Positions 1 through 10,377 are shown, counted from the stretch's first letter. The stretch: 64,000 nucleotides of DNA from UBA3537 sp964219345 (GCA_964219345.1 CAXPPN010000016.1:1-64000), one strand, 5' to 3'. The notes: a model not told the origin generated them from the letters alone. Program-made: numbers and translations.

Positions 1-414
1 AAACTACAAGTTAGGGGAGGTGCAGCGAATCCATCGCCACCGGTTGGACCCGCTTTAGGTGCTGCTGGGGTCAATATCATGGAGTTTTGTAAGCAGTTTA
101 ATGCACGAACTCAAGATAAGGCTGGTAAGGTTTTACCAGTTGTGATATCGGTTTATAAAGACAAATCATTTGAATTTGTTATTAAGACACCTCCAGCTGC
201 AGTACAATTATTAGAAGCGGCCAAAGTAAAAAAGGGTTCTGGTGAACCACATGTAAAAAAAGTAGCTAAAGTCACTTGGGATCAAGTGAAAACAATTGCT
301 GAAGACAAAATGGTAGATTTAAACGCATTTACAATTGAGTCTGCAATGAAAATGGTTGCTGGTACTGCCAGATCTATGGGTATAACTGTTAAAGGTGGTG
401 ATGCACCCAAATAA
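1..414 (+). CDS. rplK: 50S ribosomal protein L11 (5' end cut by window)
   Basis: Partial gene. The reading frame is open from base 1 and reads KLQVRGGAANPSPPVGPALG, the conserved N-terminal region of L11, so only about nine residues and the start codon lie outside the window. The remaining 137 codons end at TAA 412-414. L11 binds the GTPase-associated region of 23S rRNA and helps factor-dependent GTP hydrolysis; the proline-rich PSPPVGPALG segment is the classic L11 signature. It is the first gene in the window of the rplKAJL-rpoBC cluster, 12 bases before rplA. The internal ATG at 79 is not the start. Confidence 0.97.
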   Translation, partial: KLQVRGGAANPSPPVGPALGAAGVNIMEFCKQFNARTQDKAGKVLPVVISVYKDKSFEFVIKTPPAAVQLLEAAKVKKGSGEPHVKKVAKVTWDQVKTIAEDKMVDLNAFTIESAMKMVAGTARSMGITVKGGDAPK

Positions 415-426
415 ACTGTATTCGAA

Positions 427-1122
427 ATGGCAAGATTAACAAAAAAACAAAAAGAAGCAGTTGCAAAAATTGATAAGAGTAAATTTTACTCACTCAGTGA
501 AGCTTCTGCCTTAGTAAAAGAAATATCAAATACAAAGTTTGACGCTTCTGTAGATATCGCTGTACGACTTGGAGTAGATCCAAAGAAGGCAAACCAAATG
601 GTAAGAGGTGTTGTATCTCTTCCACATGGAACAGGTAAAGACGTAAAAGTATTGGCACTTGTTACTCCTGACAAAGAGCAGGAAGCAAAAGATGCTGGTG
701 CAGACTTCGTAGGTCTTAATGAGTACCTTGATAAAATCATGGGGGGATGGACAGACGTAGATGTAATCATTACCATGCCAAGCGTAATGGGAAAATTAGG
801 CCCACTTGGTCGTGTATTAGGGCCAAGAGGATTGATGCCTAACCCAAAAACTGGAACTGTAACAATGGATATTGCTAAAGCAGTTTCTGAAGTTAAAGCA
901 GGTAAAATAGATTTTAAAGTTGATAAATCAGGTATTATTCATGCAGCCATAGGAAAAGTTTCTTTTTCTGCGGATAAAATTGAAGGTAATGCCAAAGAAT
1001 TATTGTCAACTTTAATCAAGTTAAAACCCACAGCGGCAAAGGGGACTTACGTAAAAAGTATTTTTATGTCTAGTACCATGAGCCCAAGTATTGCGGTGGA
1101 TTCAAAAGCAGCAGTTAATTAG
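427..1122 (+). CDS. rplA: 50S ribosomal protein L1
   Basis: Full-length L1 (231 residues, usual for the family). It forms the L1 stalk that moves deacylated tRNA out of the E site, and in other bacteria it represses its own operon by binding the mRNA. The signature GPLGRVLGPRGLMPNPKTGT is present near residues 125-144, and the protein starts MARLTKKQ as in other Bacteroidota. It sits 12 bases after rplK and 17 before rplJ, so it is co-transcribed. No Shine-Dalgarno is seen before ATG 427, normal for the phylum. A long antisense open frame inside this gene is a coding shadow. Confidence 0.98.
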   Translation: MARLTKKQKEAVAKIDKSKFYSLSEASALVKEISNTKFDASVDIAVRLGVDPKKANQMVRGVVSLPHGTGKDVKVLALVTPDKEQEAKDAGADFVGLNEYLDKIMGGWTDVDVIITMPSVMGKLGPLGRVLGPRGLMPNPKTGTVTMDIAKAVSEVKAGKIDFKVDKSGIIHAAIGKVSFSADKIEGNAKELLSTLIKLKPTAAKGTYVKSIFMSSTMSPSIAVDSKAAVN

Positions 1123-1139
1123 GCGTTAAATATATTATT

Positions 1140-1661
1140 ATGACAAGAGAAGAAAAATCACAAGTAATAGAGGAGTTAACTGCCCAACTAGCCGAAAGTT
1201 CAAATTTTTATTTGACAGACATTTCAGGATTAAATGCAGTAGCAACTTCTGACCTTAGACGTGCTTGTTTCAAGGCAAACGTGAGACTAGCCGTTGTAAA
1301 GAACACATTGTTAGAAAAAGCAATGGAAGCTTCAGATAAAGATTTTGGAGCGTTACCAACAACATTAAAAGGTAACACTTCAGTTATGTATTCTGAAACT
1401 GGAAATGCTCCCGCAAAAGTAATAAAAGCTTTCCGCAAAAAATCTGATAAGCCCTTTTTGAAAGGTGCTTACATAGAGGAAGCCGTTTACATTGGGGACG
1501 ATCAATTAGATATGTTAGTAGACATCAAGTCGAGAGAAGAACTCATTGGAGAAATCATAGGATTACTTAAATCGCCAGCCAAAAATGTGGTTTCGGCACT
1601 TCAATCGAGTGGTGGAAAACTTTCAGGTATTATCAAAACTTTATCTCAAAAAGAGGGATAA
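1140..1661 (+). CDS. rplJ: 50S ribosomal protein L10
   Basis: L10 (173 residues) anchors the L7/L12 dimers to the ribosomal stalk. The N-terminal rRNA-binding part carries SGLNAVATSDLRRACFKANV and VKNTLLEKAM, typical of L10; the C-terminal helix that binds L7/L12 is rich in charged and hydrophobic residues (ELIGEIIGLLKSPAKNVVSA). Only 17 bases separate it from rplA, so there is no room for the long structured rplJ leader known in E. coli; autoregulation, if present, must act elsewhere. It is followed by rplL after 67 bases. Confidence 0.98.
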   Translation: MTREEKSQVIEELTAQLAESSNFYLTDISGLNAVATSDLRRACFKANVRLAVVKNTLLEKAMEASDKDFGALPTTLKGNTSVMYSETGNAPAKVIKAFRKKSDKPFLKGAYIEEAVYIGDDQLDMLVDIKSREELIGEIIGLLKSPAKNVVSALQSSGGKLSGIIKTLSQKEG

Positions 1662-1728
1662 ACCAAAACGTGTACGCACTTACAACAATTATAAATTATT
1701 ATTAAAACATTATTAAAACGATAGAAAA

Positions 1729-2106
1729 ATGGCAGATTTAAAAGATTTCGCAGAACAATTAGTAAACTTAACAGTAAAAGAAGTAAACGAGCTTGCTACA
1801 ATATTAAAAGATGAGTATGGCATTGAGCCTGCTGCTGCTGCAGTTGCAGTTGCTGCTGGTGGAGCTTCTGCTGGTGGAGACGCTGGTGAAGAGCAAACAG
1901 AATTTGATGTAATACTTAAAGCAGCTGGAGGTTCAAAACTTGCTGTTGTAAAACTAGTTAAAGAACTTACAGGTCTTGGCTTGAAAGAAGCTAAAGGTCT
2001 TGTTGATGATGCACCAAGTGCCATCAAAGAAGGTGTCTCTAAAGATGAAGCTGAAGGGCTTAAGAATTCTTTAGAAGAGGCTGGAGCTGAGGTTGAGCTT
2101 AAGTAA
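1729..2106 (+). CDS. rplL: 50S ribosomal protein L7/L12
   Basis: The multicopy stalk protein that recruits translation factors. Length 125 residues fits. Order: N-terminal dimerisation helices (ADLKDFAEQLVNLTVKEVNE), an Ala/Gly hinge near residues 36-50 (PAAAAVAVAAGGASAGGD), and the globular C-terminal domain with KLAVVKLVKELTGLGLKEAK. The 67-base gap to rplJ is AT-rich with no evident hairpin. A strong hairpin lies 23 bases downstream, before rpoB (see 2129-2172), which could separate stalk-protein and polymerase expression. Confidence 0.98.
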   Translation: MADLKDFAEQLVNLTVKEVNELATILKDEYGIEPAAAAVAVAAGGASAGGDAGEEQTEFDVILKAAGGSKLAVVKLVKELTGLGLKEAKGLVDDAPSAIKEGVSKDEAEGLKNSLEEAGAEVELK

Positions 2107-2128
2107 GCCTACCTTACCCAAAAATTAC

Positions 2129-2172
2129 GGTTTAGGTCCTAGAGTGTGCTGCTCTAAGGCCTAAACCCTTTT
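2129..2172 (+). terminator. Hairpin between rplL and rpoB (partial terminator or processing site)
   Basis: GGTTTAGGTCCTAGAG (2129-2144) pairs with CTCTAAGGCCTAAACC (2152-2167): 16 positions with one G-U wobble and one C-A mismatch, 7-base loop, then only CTTTT. The stem is strong but the T-run short. In E. coli the same position holds an attenuator and an RNase III site; here attenuation or processing is inferred from position and structure alone. rpoB must still be transcribed, and I see no clear -7 box between 2168 and 2228. Confidence 0.7.
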
Positions 2173-2228
2173 GTGTATAAAGAGATATGCACCAAAAATT
2201 AATTTTTTAATCAATAATTCGTCCGTCG

Positions 2229-5200
2229 ATGTTAGCAAAAAAAGCTGAAAGATTAAATTTCTCGTCTATAGTAAATAGAACAGAATATCCAGATTTTCTA
2301 GATATTCAGATAAAATCCTTCCAGGATTTTTTCCAGTTAGAAACAAAATCAGATGAAAGAGCCAATGAAGGGTTGTTTAATACCTTCATGGAGAATTTCC
2401 CCATAACAGATACCCGTAACCAATTTGTTTTAGAATTTTTAGACTACTTCGTTGATCCTCCACGATATTCTATTGAAGAATGTATCGAAAGAGGTCTAAC
2501 GTATTCTGTTCCTCTAAAAGCCCGTCTAAAACTGTACTGTACTGATCCAGAACACGAGGATTTTGAAACCATCGTACAAGACGTTTATCTTGGTACAATT
2601 CCTTACATGACACCTAGTGGAACATTTTGTATCAATGGTGCAGAACGTGTTGTTGTATCTCAGCTACACAGATCACCTGGTGTATTCTTCGGACAATCGT
2701 TTCATGCTAATGGAACAAAATTATACTCAGCACGTGTGATTCCATTCAAAGGATCATGGATTGAATTTGCAACAGACATCAACAGTGTAATGTATGCATA
2801 TATCGATCGTAAGAAAAAATTACCTGTAACGACACTTTTTAGAGCCATCGGTTTCGAAAGAGATAAAGATATTCTTGAAATTTTTGACCTTGCAGAAGAA
2901 GTAAAAGTTTCAAAGTCAGGTCTTAAGAAAGTCATTGGAAGAAAATTAGCGGCGCGTGTTCTAAACACATGGCACGAAGATTTTGTTGATGAAGATACAG
3001 GAGAAGTTGTTTCTATAGAAAGAAACGAAATTGTATTGGATAGAGATACAATTATTGATAAAGAAAACTCTTTGGAGATATTGGAGTCTGGAACAAAAAC
3101 AATTTTGCTTCATAAAGAAACCTCACAACAAGGTGATTATGCAATCATTCATAATACACTTCAAAAAGACCCAACAAATTCTGAAAAAGAAGCGGTAGAG
3201 CACATCTATCGTCAGTTGCGTAATGCCGAGCCGCCAGATGAGGAAACAGCTCGTGGAATTATAGATAAATTATTCTTTAGCGACCAGCGCTACAACTTAG
3301 GTGAAGTTGGACGCTATAGAATGAATAAAAAATTGGATTTAGATATCGGAATGGATAAGCAAGTCTTGACTAAAGAAGATATCATTACTATCATCAAATA
3401 CCTTATTGAGTTAATCAATTCAAAAGCAGAAATTGATGATATTGACCACCTTTCAAATAGACGTGTAAGAACCGTTGGAGAACAATTATCTTCACAATTT
3501 GGTGTAGGATTAGCACGTATGGCTCGTACCATTCGTGAGCGAATGAATGTTCGTGACAACGAAGTCTTTACTCCAATTGATTTGATTAATGCTAAAACAT
3601 TATCATCGGTTATCAATTCGTTCTTTGGAACCAACCAGTTATCACAGTTTATGGATCAAACCAATCCATTAGCAGAAATCACACACAAGCGTCGTTTATC
3701 TGCTCTTGGACCTGGTGGACTTTCAAGAGAGCGAGCAGGATTTGAAGTTCGAGATGTTCATTACACGCACTACGGTAGATTGTGCCCAATTGAAACACCT
3801 GAAGGACCAAACATTGGACTAATTTCTTCTCTTTCTGTATATGCCAAAGTGAATTCTATGGGCTTTATTGAAACACCATACAGAAAAGTAGAAAATGCAG
3901 TTGTTGATATTAAAGGAGATCCAATCTATTTGAGTGCTGAAGAGGAAGAAGAAAAATTAATTGCTCAAGCGAGTATTCCTGTAGATAAAGATGGTAAAAT
4001 CACAATAGATAAAGTTATTGCCCGTCAAGAAGGTGATTTTCCAGTGATAGATTCAACAAAAGTAGATTATACAGATGTTGCACCGAATCAAATTTCATCA
4101 ATATCGGCTTCACTTATTCCATTTTTGGAACATGATGATGCCAACCGTGCCTTGATGGGATCAAACATGATGCGTCAGGCTGTTCCACTACTTCGTCCAG
4201 AAGCTCCTATTGTAGGAACTGGTTTGGAGCGTCAAGTTGCTTCAGATTCAAGAGTACTTGTAAATGCCGAAGGCGATGGAGTTGTTGAGTATGTTGATGC
4301 AGACAAAATCGTAATCAAATACAATAGATCTGAAAATGAAAACCTTGTTAGTTTTGATTCAGATACATTTACATATCCATTAACTAAGTTTAGAAAAACA
4401 AATCAAGGCACTTCTGTAAATCTTAAAGCCATTGTTCAAAAAGGTGATAAAGTCACCAAAGGGCAAGTGCTTTGTGAAGGATATGCCACTCAAAATGGAG
4501 AGCTTGCTCTTGGACGTAACATGAAAGTAGCGTTTATGCCATGGAAAGGTTATAACTTTGAGGATGCGATTGTAATTTCTGAAAAAGTAGTTCGCGATGA
4601 TATCTTTACTTCAATTCATATTGATGAATATTCACTAGATGTTCGTGACACTAAATTAGGAAATGAAGAACTCACCAACGATATCCCTAATGTTTCTGAA
4701 GAAGCTACAAAAGATTTGGATGAAAATGGAATGATTCGTATTGGTGCAGAAATAAAACCAGGCGATATTCTAATTGGAAAAATCACTCCAAAAGGAGAAT
4801 CAGATCCAACACCAGAGGAGAAACTTCTTAGAGCGATTTTTGGTGATAAGGCAGGCGACGTGAAAGATGCTTCATTAAAAGCATCACCTTCTTTACACGG
4901 TGTTGTTATCGAGAAAAAATTATTCTCAAGAGCTGTAAAAGACAAGCGTAAGCGTGCTCAAGACAAAGAGGATATTGCAAAACTAGAAGATGCTTACGAT
5001 GTTAAATTTGAAGAATTAAAATCTGTTTTAGTTCAAAAACTATTTGCTATTGTAGGTGGAAAAACAGCACAAGGGATTTATAATGATTTAGGAGAAGAAG
5101 TTTTTACAAAAGGGAAAAAGTTTACACTCAAAATGCTAAGTGTAGTAGATGATTATGCTCACCTTGTAGCAGGGAAGTGGACAACAGATGCCGACTTAAA

Positions 5201-6041
5201 CAAACTAGTAAAAGACTTAATTCATAACTATAAGATTAAGGAAAATGACCTACAAGGTTCTTTGCGTCGCGAGAAATTTACAATTTCAGTTGGAGACGAA
5301 CTTCCAGCAGGGATTATTAAACTAGCGAAAGTTTACATTGCTAAGAAGCGTAAACTTAAAGTTGGTGATAAAATGGCAGGGCGTCACGGAAACAAAGGTA
5401 TTGTTGCTAGAATTGTACGTCAAGAAGATATGCCATTCTTGGAAGATGGGACACCAGTTGATATTGTACTAAATCCACTAGGGGTACCATCTCGAATGAA
5501 CATTGGACAGATTTATGAAACTGTTCTTGGATGGGCGGGTAAAAACCTTGGTCGAACCTTTGCAACACCAATTTTTGATGGTGCAACACTAGATCAAATC
5601 AATGAACTTACAGATGAGGCAGGTATTCCACAGTTTGGACATACTTACCTTTACGATGGGGGAACTGGTGATCGCTTTGATCAACCTGCAACGGTTGGTG
5701 TCATCTACATGCTTAAATTGGGGCATATGGTAGATGACAAGATGCACGCACGTTCCATAGGACCTTACTCTCTAATTACACAGCAACCTCTTGGTGGTAA
5801 AGCACAATTTGGTGGTCAGCGTTTTGGAGAAATGGAAGTATGGGCGTTGGAAGCATACGGTGCTTCTAGTACGCTTAGAGAAATCCTTACTGTAAAATCA
5901 GATGATGTTGTTGGTAGAGCCAAAACTTACGAAGCAATCGTAAAAGGCGAACCAATGCCAGAACCAGGTTTACCAGAATCATTCAATGTACTTATGCACG
6001 AATTGAAAGGATTAGGATTGGACATCAGATTAGAGGAATAA
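2229..6041 (+). CDS. rpoB: DNA-directed RNA polymerase subunit beta
   Basis: Beta subunit of core RNA polymerase, 1270 residues, complete. The rifampicin-binding cluster lies near residues 464-500 (FFGTNQLSQFMDQTNPLAEI then THKRRLSALGPGG) and keeps the Asp, His and Ser whose replacement gives resistance in E. coli, so it looks like the drug-sensitive form. Further downstream are GYNFEDAIVISE, the KVGDKMAGRHGNKG active-site region and the C-terminal GGKAQFGGQRFGEMEVWALE. Start ATG 2229 gives MLAKKAERLNFSSI, usual for flavobacteria. Operon: 25 bases before rpoC. Confidence 0.99.
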   Translation: MLAKKAERLNFSSIVNRTEYPDFLDIQIKSFQDFFQLETKSDERANEGLFNTFMENFPITDTRNQFVLEFLDYFVDPPRYSIEECIERGLTYSVPLKARLKLYCTDPEHEDFETIVQDVYLGTIPYMTPSGTFCINGAERVVVSQLHRSPGVFFGQSFHANGTKLYSARVIPFKGSWIEFATDINSVMYAYIDRKKKLPVTTLFRAIGFERDKDILEIFDLAEEVKVSKSGLKKVIGRKLAARVLNTWHEDFVDEDTGEVVSIERNEIVLDRDTIIDKENSLEILESGTKTILLHKETSQQGDYAIIHNTLQKDPTNSEKEAVEHIYRQLRNAEPPDEETARGIIDKLFFSDQRYNLGEVGRYRMNKKLDLDIGMDKQVLTKEDIITIIKYLIELINSKAEIDDIDHLSNRRVRTVGEQLSSQFGVGLARMARTIRERMNVRDNEVFTPIDLINAKTLSSVINSFFGTNQLSQFMDQTNPLAEITHKRRLSALGPGGLSRERAGFEVRDVHYTHYGRLCPIETPEGPNIGLISSLSVYAKVNSMGFIETPYRKVENAVVDIKGDPIYLSAEEEEEKLIAQASIPVDKDGKITIDKVIARQEGDFPVIDSTKVDYTDVAPNQISSISASLIPFLEHDDANRALMGSNMMRQAVPLLRPEAPIVGTGLERQVASDSRVLVNAEGDGVVEYVDADKIVIKYNRSENENLVSFDSDTFTYPLTKFRKTNQGTSVNLKAIVQKGDKVTKGQVLCEGYATQNGELALGRNMKVAFMPWKGYNFEDAIVISEKVVRDDIFTSIHIDEYSLDVRDTKLGNEELTNDIPNVSEEATKDLDENGMIRIGAEIKPGDILIGKITPKGESDPTPEEKLLRAIFGDKAGDVKDASLKASPSLHGVVIEKKLFSRAVKDKRKRAQDKEDIAKLEDAYDVKFEELKSVLVQKLFAIVGGKTAQGIYNDLGEEVFTKGKKFTLKMLSVVDDYAHLVAGKWTTDADLNKLVKDLIHNYKIKENDLQGSLRREKFTISVGDELPAGIIKLAKVYIAKKRKLKVGDKMAGRHGNKGIVARIVRQEDMPFLEDGTPVDIVLNPLGVPSRMNIGQIYETVLGWAGKNLGRTFATPIFDGATLDQINELTDEAGIPQFGHTYLYDGGTGDRFDQPATVGVIYMLKLGHMVDDKMHARSIGPYSLITQQPLGGKAQFGGQRFGEMEVWALEAYGASSTLREILTVKSDDVVGRAKTYEAIVKGEPMPEPGLPESFNVLMHELKGLGLDIRLEE

Positions 6042-6066
6042 AAAAATTATCATATACCATAAGAAA

Positions 6067-9000
6067 ATGGCAAGAAAGCAAGATAATACAGCACAAAAAA
6101 AGTTTAACAAAATTTCTATAGGTTTAGCTTCCCCAGAGTCTATTTTAGCAGACTCAAGAGGTGAAGTTCTCAAACCAGAAACAATCAACTATAGAACTCA
6201 TAAGCCAGAGCGTGACGGTTTGTTTTGTGAGCGTATTTTTGGTCCTGTAAAGGATTACGAATGTGCTTGTGGAAAATATAAACGTATTCGTTACAAAGGC
6301 ATTATTTGTGACCGTTGTGGAGTAGAGGTAACAGAGAAAAAAGTACGTCGTGAGCGTGTTGGACACATCAATTTGGTGGTTCCAGTAGCACACATTTGGT
6401 ACTTCCGTTCTTTGCCAAATAAAATTGGATATCTTCTTGGACTACCATCTAAGAAATTAGATATGATTATTTACTACGAACGCTATGTGGTGATTCAACC
6501 AGGTGTTGCAGTAAATGAAGAAGGAGAGCCCGTTCAAAAAATGGATTTCCTTACCGAAGAAGAGTATTTAAATATTGCAGAAGCACTTCCTCAAGAAAAT
6601 CAATATTTAGAAGACTCTGATCCAAACAAATTCATCGCAAAGATGGGTGCAGAATGTTTAATTGAATTACTCTCACGCATCAATTTGGAAGAACTATCGT
6701 TTGAATTGCGTCACAAAGCAAATACAGAAACTTCAAAACAACGTAAAACAGAAGCTTTAAAGCGTCTTCAAGTTGTTGAAGCATTAAAAGATGGTAATCA
6801 AAATCGTGAGAATAAACCAGAATGGATGATTATGAAAGCCATTCCTGTTATTCCACCAGAATTACGTCCTTTGGTACCGCTAGATGGTGGTCGTTTTGCG
6901 ACTTCAGACTTGAATGATTTATACCGTCGTGTTATCATTAGAAATAACCGTTTGAAGCGTTTGGTAGAAATTAAAGCACCAGAAGTAATTTTAAGAAATG
7001 AAAAGCGTATGCTACAAGAATCTGTAGACTCACTTTTCGATAATACTCGTAAGTCTTCTGCTGTAAAAACAGATTCTAATAGACCTCTAAAATCACTTTC
7101 AGATTCATTGAAAGGAAAACAAGGTCGTTTCCGTCAAAACTTACTTGGAAAACGTGTTGATTATTCTGCACGTTCTGTAATTGTTGTTGGGCCAGAATTA
7201 AAATTATTTGAATGTGGATTGCCAAAGAATATGGCTGCTGAATTATACAAACCATTCATTATCAGAAAACTGATTGAAAGAGGGATTGTAAAAACAGTAA
7301 AATCTGCAAAGAAAATTATAGACAAAAAGGAGCCAGTGGTTTGGGATATTTTGGAAAATGTCTTAAAAGGACATCCAGTACTCCTTAACCGTGCGCCAAC
7401 TCTACACCGTTTAGGTATTCAAGCCTTCCAACCAAAATTAATTGAAGGAAAAGCTATTCAATTGCACCCTCTTGTGTGTACAGCATTTAATGCCGATTTT
7501 GATGGAGATCAGATGGCAGTACACTTGCCATTAGGACCAGAAGCTATTTTGGAAGCGCAACTATTGATGCTTGCTTCACACAATATTCTAAATCCTGCAA
7601 ATGGTTCTCCAGTTACAGTACCATCTCAGGATATGGTACTTGGATTGTATTACATGACGAAGTTACGTAAATCAACAAAAGAAGTAAAAATCAAAGGAGA
7701 AGGACTAACGTTCTACTCGCCAGAAGAAGTGATTATTGCCTACAACGAAAAACGTGTAGATTTGAATGCACAAATTCGTGTACGTACGCAAGATTTTAAT
7801 ACCGATGGTGAACTTGCAACTCAAATTATTGAAACAACTGTAGGTCGTGTGCTTTTCAACGAAAAAGTACCAGCTGCTGCAGGATACATCAATGAAGTAC
7901 TGACTAAAAAATCGCTTCGTGACATTATACATGATATTTTAAAAGCTACTTCTGTTCCTGAAACGGCTGAATTCCTAGATGAAATCAAATCATTAGGATA
8001 TAATTTTGCCTTCAAAGGTGGATTATCTTTCAGTTTAGGCGATATCATTATCCCACAAGAAAAGCATGCAATGATCGATTCAGCAAATAAACAAGTTGAT
8101 GGTATTATGGCGAACTATAACATGGGGTTAATTACAAACAATGAGCGTTACAATCAGGTGATTGATATTTGGACGTCAACAAATGCAGAACTTACGGAAC
8201 TTTCTATGAAACGTATCCGTGAAGATCAGCAAGGGTTCAACTCTGTGTATATGATGCTTGATTCTGGAGCTCGTGGATCTAAAGAACAAATTCGTCAGCT
8301 AACAGGTATGCGAGGATTAATGGCTAAGCCAAAAAAATCTAATGCAGGCGGTGGAGAAATTATTGAAAATCCAATTCTTTCTAATTTTAAGGAAGGACTT
8401 TCAATTTTAGAATATTTTATTTCTACTCACGGTGCGCGTAAAGGTCTTGCCGATACAGCTCTTAAAACTGCCGATGCTGGATATCTTACACGTCGACTTG
8501 TAGATGTTTCTCAAGATGTTATTGTAAATTCAGATGACTGTGGAACATTGCGTGGTATTACAGTGACACCTCTTAAGAAGAATGAGGAAGTTGTAGAAAA
8601 ACTTGAAGAACGTATTGTTGGACGTACATCATTAGATGATGTGTATGACCCACTTACAGAAGAACTTCTTGTTGGAGCTGGAGAACATATTAGCGAAGCA
8701 ATTGCTAAGAAAATCGAAGATTCACCAATTGAATCTATTGAAGTTCGCTCTGCGCTAACTTGTGAAGCTAAAACAGGAATATGTGCAAAATGTTATGGTA
8801 GAAACCTTGCGACTGGAAAAATGGTACAAAAGGGAGAAGCCGTTGGTGTTGTAGCTGCACAGTCTATTGGAGAACCAGGAACGCAGTTGACACTTCGTAC
8901 ATTCCACGTAGGTGGTATTGCTGGTAACATTTCTGAAGAAAATAATCTTGCGGTTAAGTTTGATGGTGTTGCAGATATTGAAGATTTAAAAACTGTAAAA

Positions 9001-10374
9001 GGAAAAGATAACGAAGGCAATGATATTGATATCGTGATTTCTAGAACCTCTGAAATTAAATTAGTGGACAAGAAAACAGGTATTGTATTGAGTACCAATA
9101 ATATACCATACGGTTCTTCTATTTTTGTTAAAAATGGGCAAAAACTTCAAAAAGGAGACATTGTTTGTCAGTGGGATCCATATAATGGTGTTATTATTTC
9201 TGAATTTTCTGGCAAAATTCGTTATGAAAACATTGAGCAAGGGGTTACTTACCAAGTAGAAATTGACGAACAAACTGGATTCCAAGAAAAGGTAATTTCT
9301 GAATCTAGAAATAAAAAGCTCATTCCTACTCTCCATATTGAAGATGGAAAAGGTGGTGTGATTCGTTCATATAACTTACCTGTTGGAGCGCACTTGATGG
9401 TTGAAGACAACGAGAAAATTAACATTGGAAAAATTCTTGTAAAAATTCCACGTAAATCTTCTAAAGCTGGAGATATTACAGGTGGTCTTCCACGTGTAAC
9501 CGAATTGTTCGAAGCACGTAACCCATCGAACCCAGCAGTAGTGAGTGAAATCGATGGTGTAGTTTCTTTTGGTAAAATTAAAAGAGGTAACCGTGAAATC
9601 ATCATTGAATCTAAAACTGGAGATGTTAAGAAATATTTGGTTAAACTTTCAAATCAGATTTTGGTACAAGAAAACGACTTTGTAAAAGCCGGTATGCCAC
9701 TTTCTGATGGATCTGTTACTCCAAACGATATTCTTAATATCAAAGGCCCATCTGCTGTACAACAATACCTTGTCAATGAAGTTCAAGAGGTCTACCGTCT
9801 GCAAGGGGTGAAGATTAATGACAAACACTTTGAAGTAGTTGTACGTCAGATGATGCGTAAAGTACAAATTGAAGATTCTGGAGATACTATTTTCTTGGAA
9901 AATCAATTGGTACACAAATCAGATTTTATTGACGAAAACGATGATATCTTCGGTAAAAAAGTCATAGAAGATGCTGGTGAATCTGCAACGCTAAGAGCGG
10001 GGCAAATTGTTACAGCTCGTGAACTTAGAGATGAAAACTCAATTTTGAAACGTGAAGACAAAACACTTGTTTCTGCCCGCGACGCACGTCCAGCGACGGC
10101 CACGCCAATTTTACAAGGAATTACTCGTGCTTCACTTCAAACTAAGTCATTTATCTCTGCAGCATCGTTCCAGGAAACTACAAAAGTACTGAACGAAGCC
10201 GCTGTAAGTGGAAAAGTAGATGCTTTGGAAGGACTTAAAGAAAATGTGATTGTTGGACATCGTATTCCAGCAGGTACAGGGCTTCGCGAATACGACAATA
10301 TGATTGTTGGTTCTAGTGAAGAACTTGAAACTTTGATGAAAGCCAAAGAAGAAAAACAAGAGTTTAATATATAA
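6067..10374 (+). CDS. rpoC: DNA-directed RNA polymerase subunit beta'
   Basis: Catalytic beta' subunit, 1435 residues. Seen in order: N-terminal zinc site CACGKYKRIRYKGIICDRCG near residues 65-84; LLGKRVDYSARSVIVVGPEL near 358; the catalytic Mg2+ loop NADFDGDQMAVHLPL near 475 with its three aspartates; bridge-helix/trigger-loop region; second zinc site CEAKTGICAKCYGRNL near 898; trigger-loop VGVVAAQSIGEPGTQLTLRT. All key residues are intact. The stop codon is only three bases from the next ATG (DUF3467 gene), so translation of the two is probably coupled. Confidence 0.99.
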   Translation: MARKQDNTAQKKFNKISIGLASPESILADSRGEVLKPETINYRTHKPERDGLFCERIFGPVKDYECACGKYKRIRYKGIICDRCGVEVTEKKVRRERVGHINLVVPVAHIWYFRSLPNKIGYLLGLPSKKLDMIIYYERYVVIQPGVAVNEEGEPVQKMDFLTEEEYLNIAEALPQENQYLEDSDPNKFIAKMGAECLIELLSRINLEELSFELRHKANTETSKQRKTEALKRLQVVEALKDGNQNRENKPEWMIMKAIPVIPPELRPLVPLDGGRFATSDLNDLYRRVIIRNNRLKRLVEIKAPEVILRNEKRMLQESVDSLFDNTRKSSAVKTDSNRPLKSLSDSLKGKQGRFRQNLLGKRVDYSARSVIVVGPELKLFECGLPKNMAAELYKPFIIRKLIERGIVKTVKSAKKIIDKKEPVVWDILENVLKGHPVLLNRAPTLHRLGIQAFQPKLIEGKAIQLHPLVCTAFNADFDGDQMAVHLPLGPEAILEAQLLMLASHNILNPANGSPVTVPSQDMVLGLYYMTKLRKSTKEVKIKGEGLTFYSPEEVIIAYNEKRVDLNAQIRVRTQDFNTDGELATQIIETTVGRVLFNEKVPAAAGYINEVLTKKSLRDIIHDILKATSVPETAEFLDEIKSLGYNFAFKGGLSFSLGDIIIPQEKHAMIDSANKQVDGIMANYNMGLITNNERYNQVIDIWTSTNAELTELSMKRIREDQQGFNSVYMMLDSGARGSKEQIRQLTGMRGLMAKPKKSNAGGGEIIENPILSNFKEGLSILEYFISTHGARKGLADTALKTADAGYLTRRLVDVSQDVIVNSDDCGTLRGITVTPLKKNEEVVEKLEERIVGRTSLDDVYDPLTEELLVGAGEHISEAIAKKIEDSPIESIEVRSALTCEAKTGICAKCYGRNLATGKMVQKGEAVGVVAAQSIGEPGTQLTLRTFHVGGIAGNISEENNLAVKFDGVADIEDLKTVKGKDNEGNDIDIVISRTSEIKLVDKKTGIVLSTNNIPYGSSIFVKNGQKLQKGDIVCQWDPYNGVIISEFSGKIRYENIEQGVTYQVEIDEQTGFQEKVISESRNKKLIPTLHIEDGKGGVIRSYNLPVGAHLMVEDNEKINIGKILVKIPRKSSKAGDITGGLPRVTELFEARNPSNPAVVSEIDGVVSFGKIKRGNREIIIESKTGDVKKYLVKLSNQILVQENDFVKAGMPLSDGSVTPNDILNIKGPSAVQQYLVNEVQEVYRLQGVKINDKHFEVVVRQMMRKVQIEDSGDTIFLENQLVHKSDFIDENDDIFGKKVIEDAGESATLRAGQIVTARELRDENSILKREDKTLVSARDARPATATPILQGITRASLQTKSFISAASFQETTKVLNEAAVSGKVDALEGLKENVIVGHRIPAGTGLREYDNMIVGSSEELETLMKAKEEKQEFNI

Positions 10375-10377
10375 GTC

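Noticed and set aside
486..776. Long antisense open frame inside rplA, and similar ones inside rplJ, rplL, rpoB, rpoC, gltB and others
   Set aside because: They follow the codon pattern of the sense gene, have no domain, promoter or start context, and overlap essential genes fully.
1123..1139. L10(L12)4 autoregulatory leader before rplJ
   Set aside because: Only 17 bases separate rplA and rplJ, too short for that structure.
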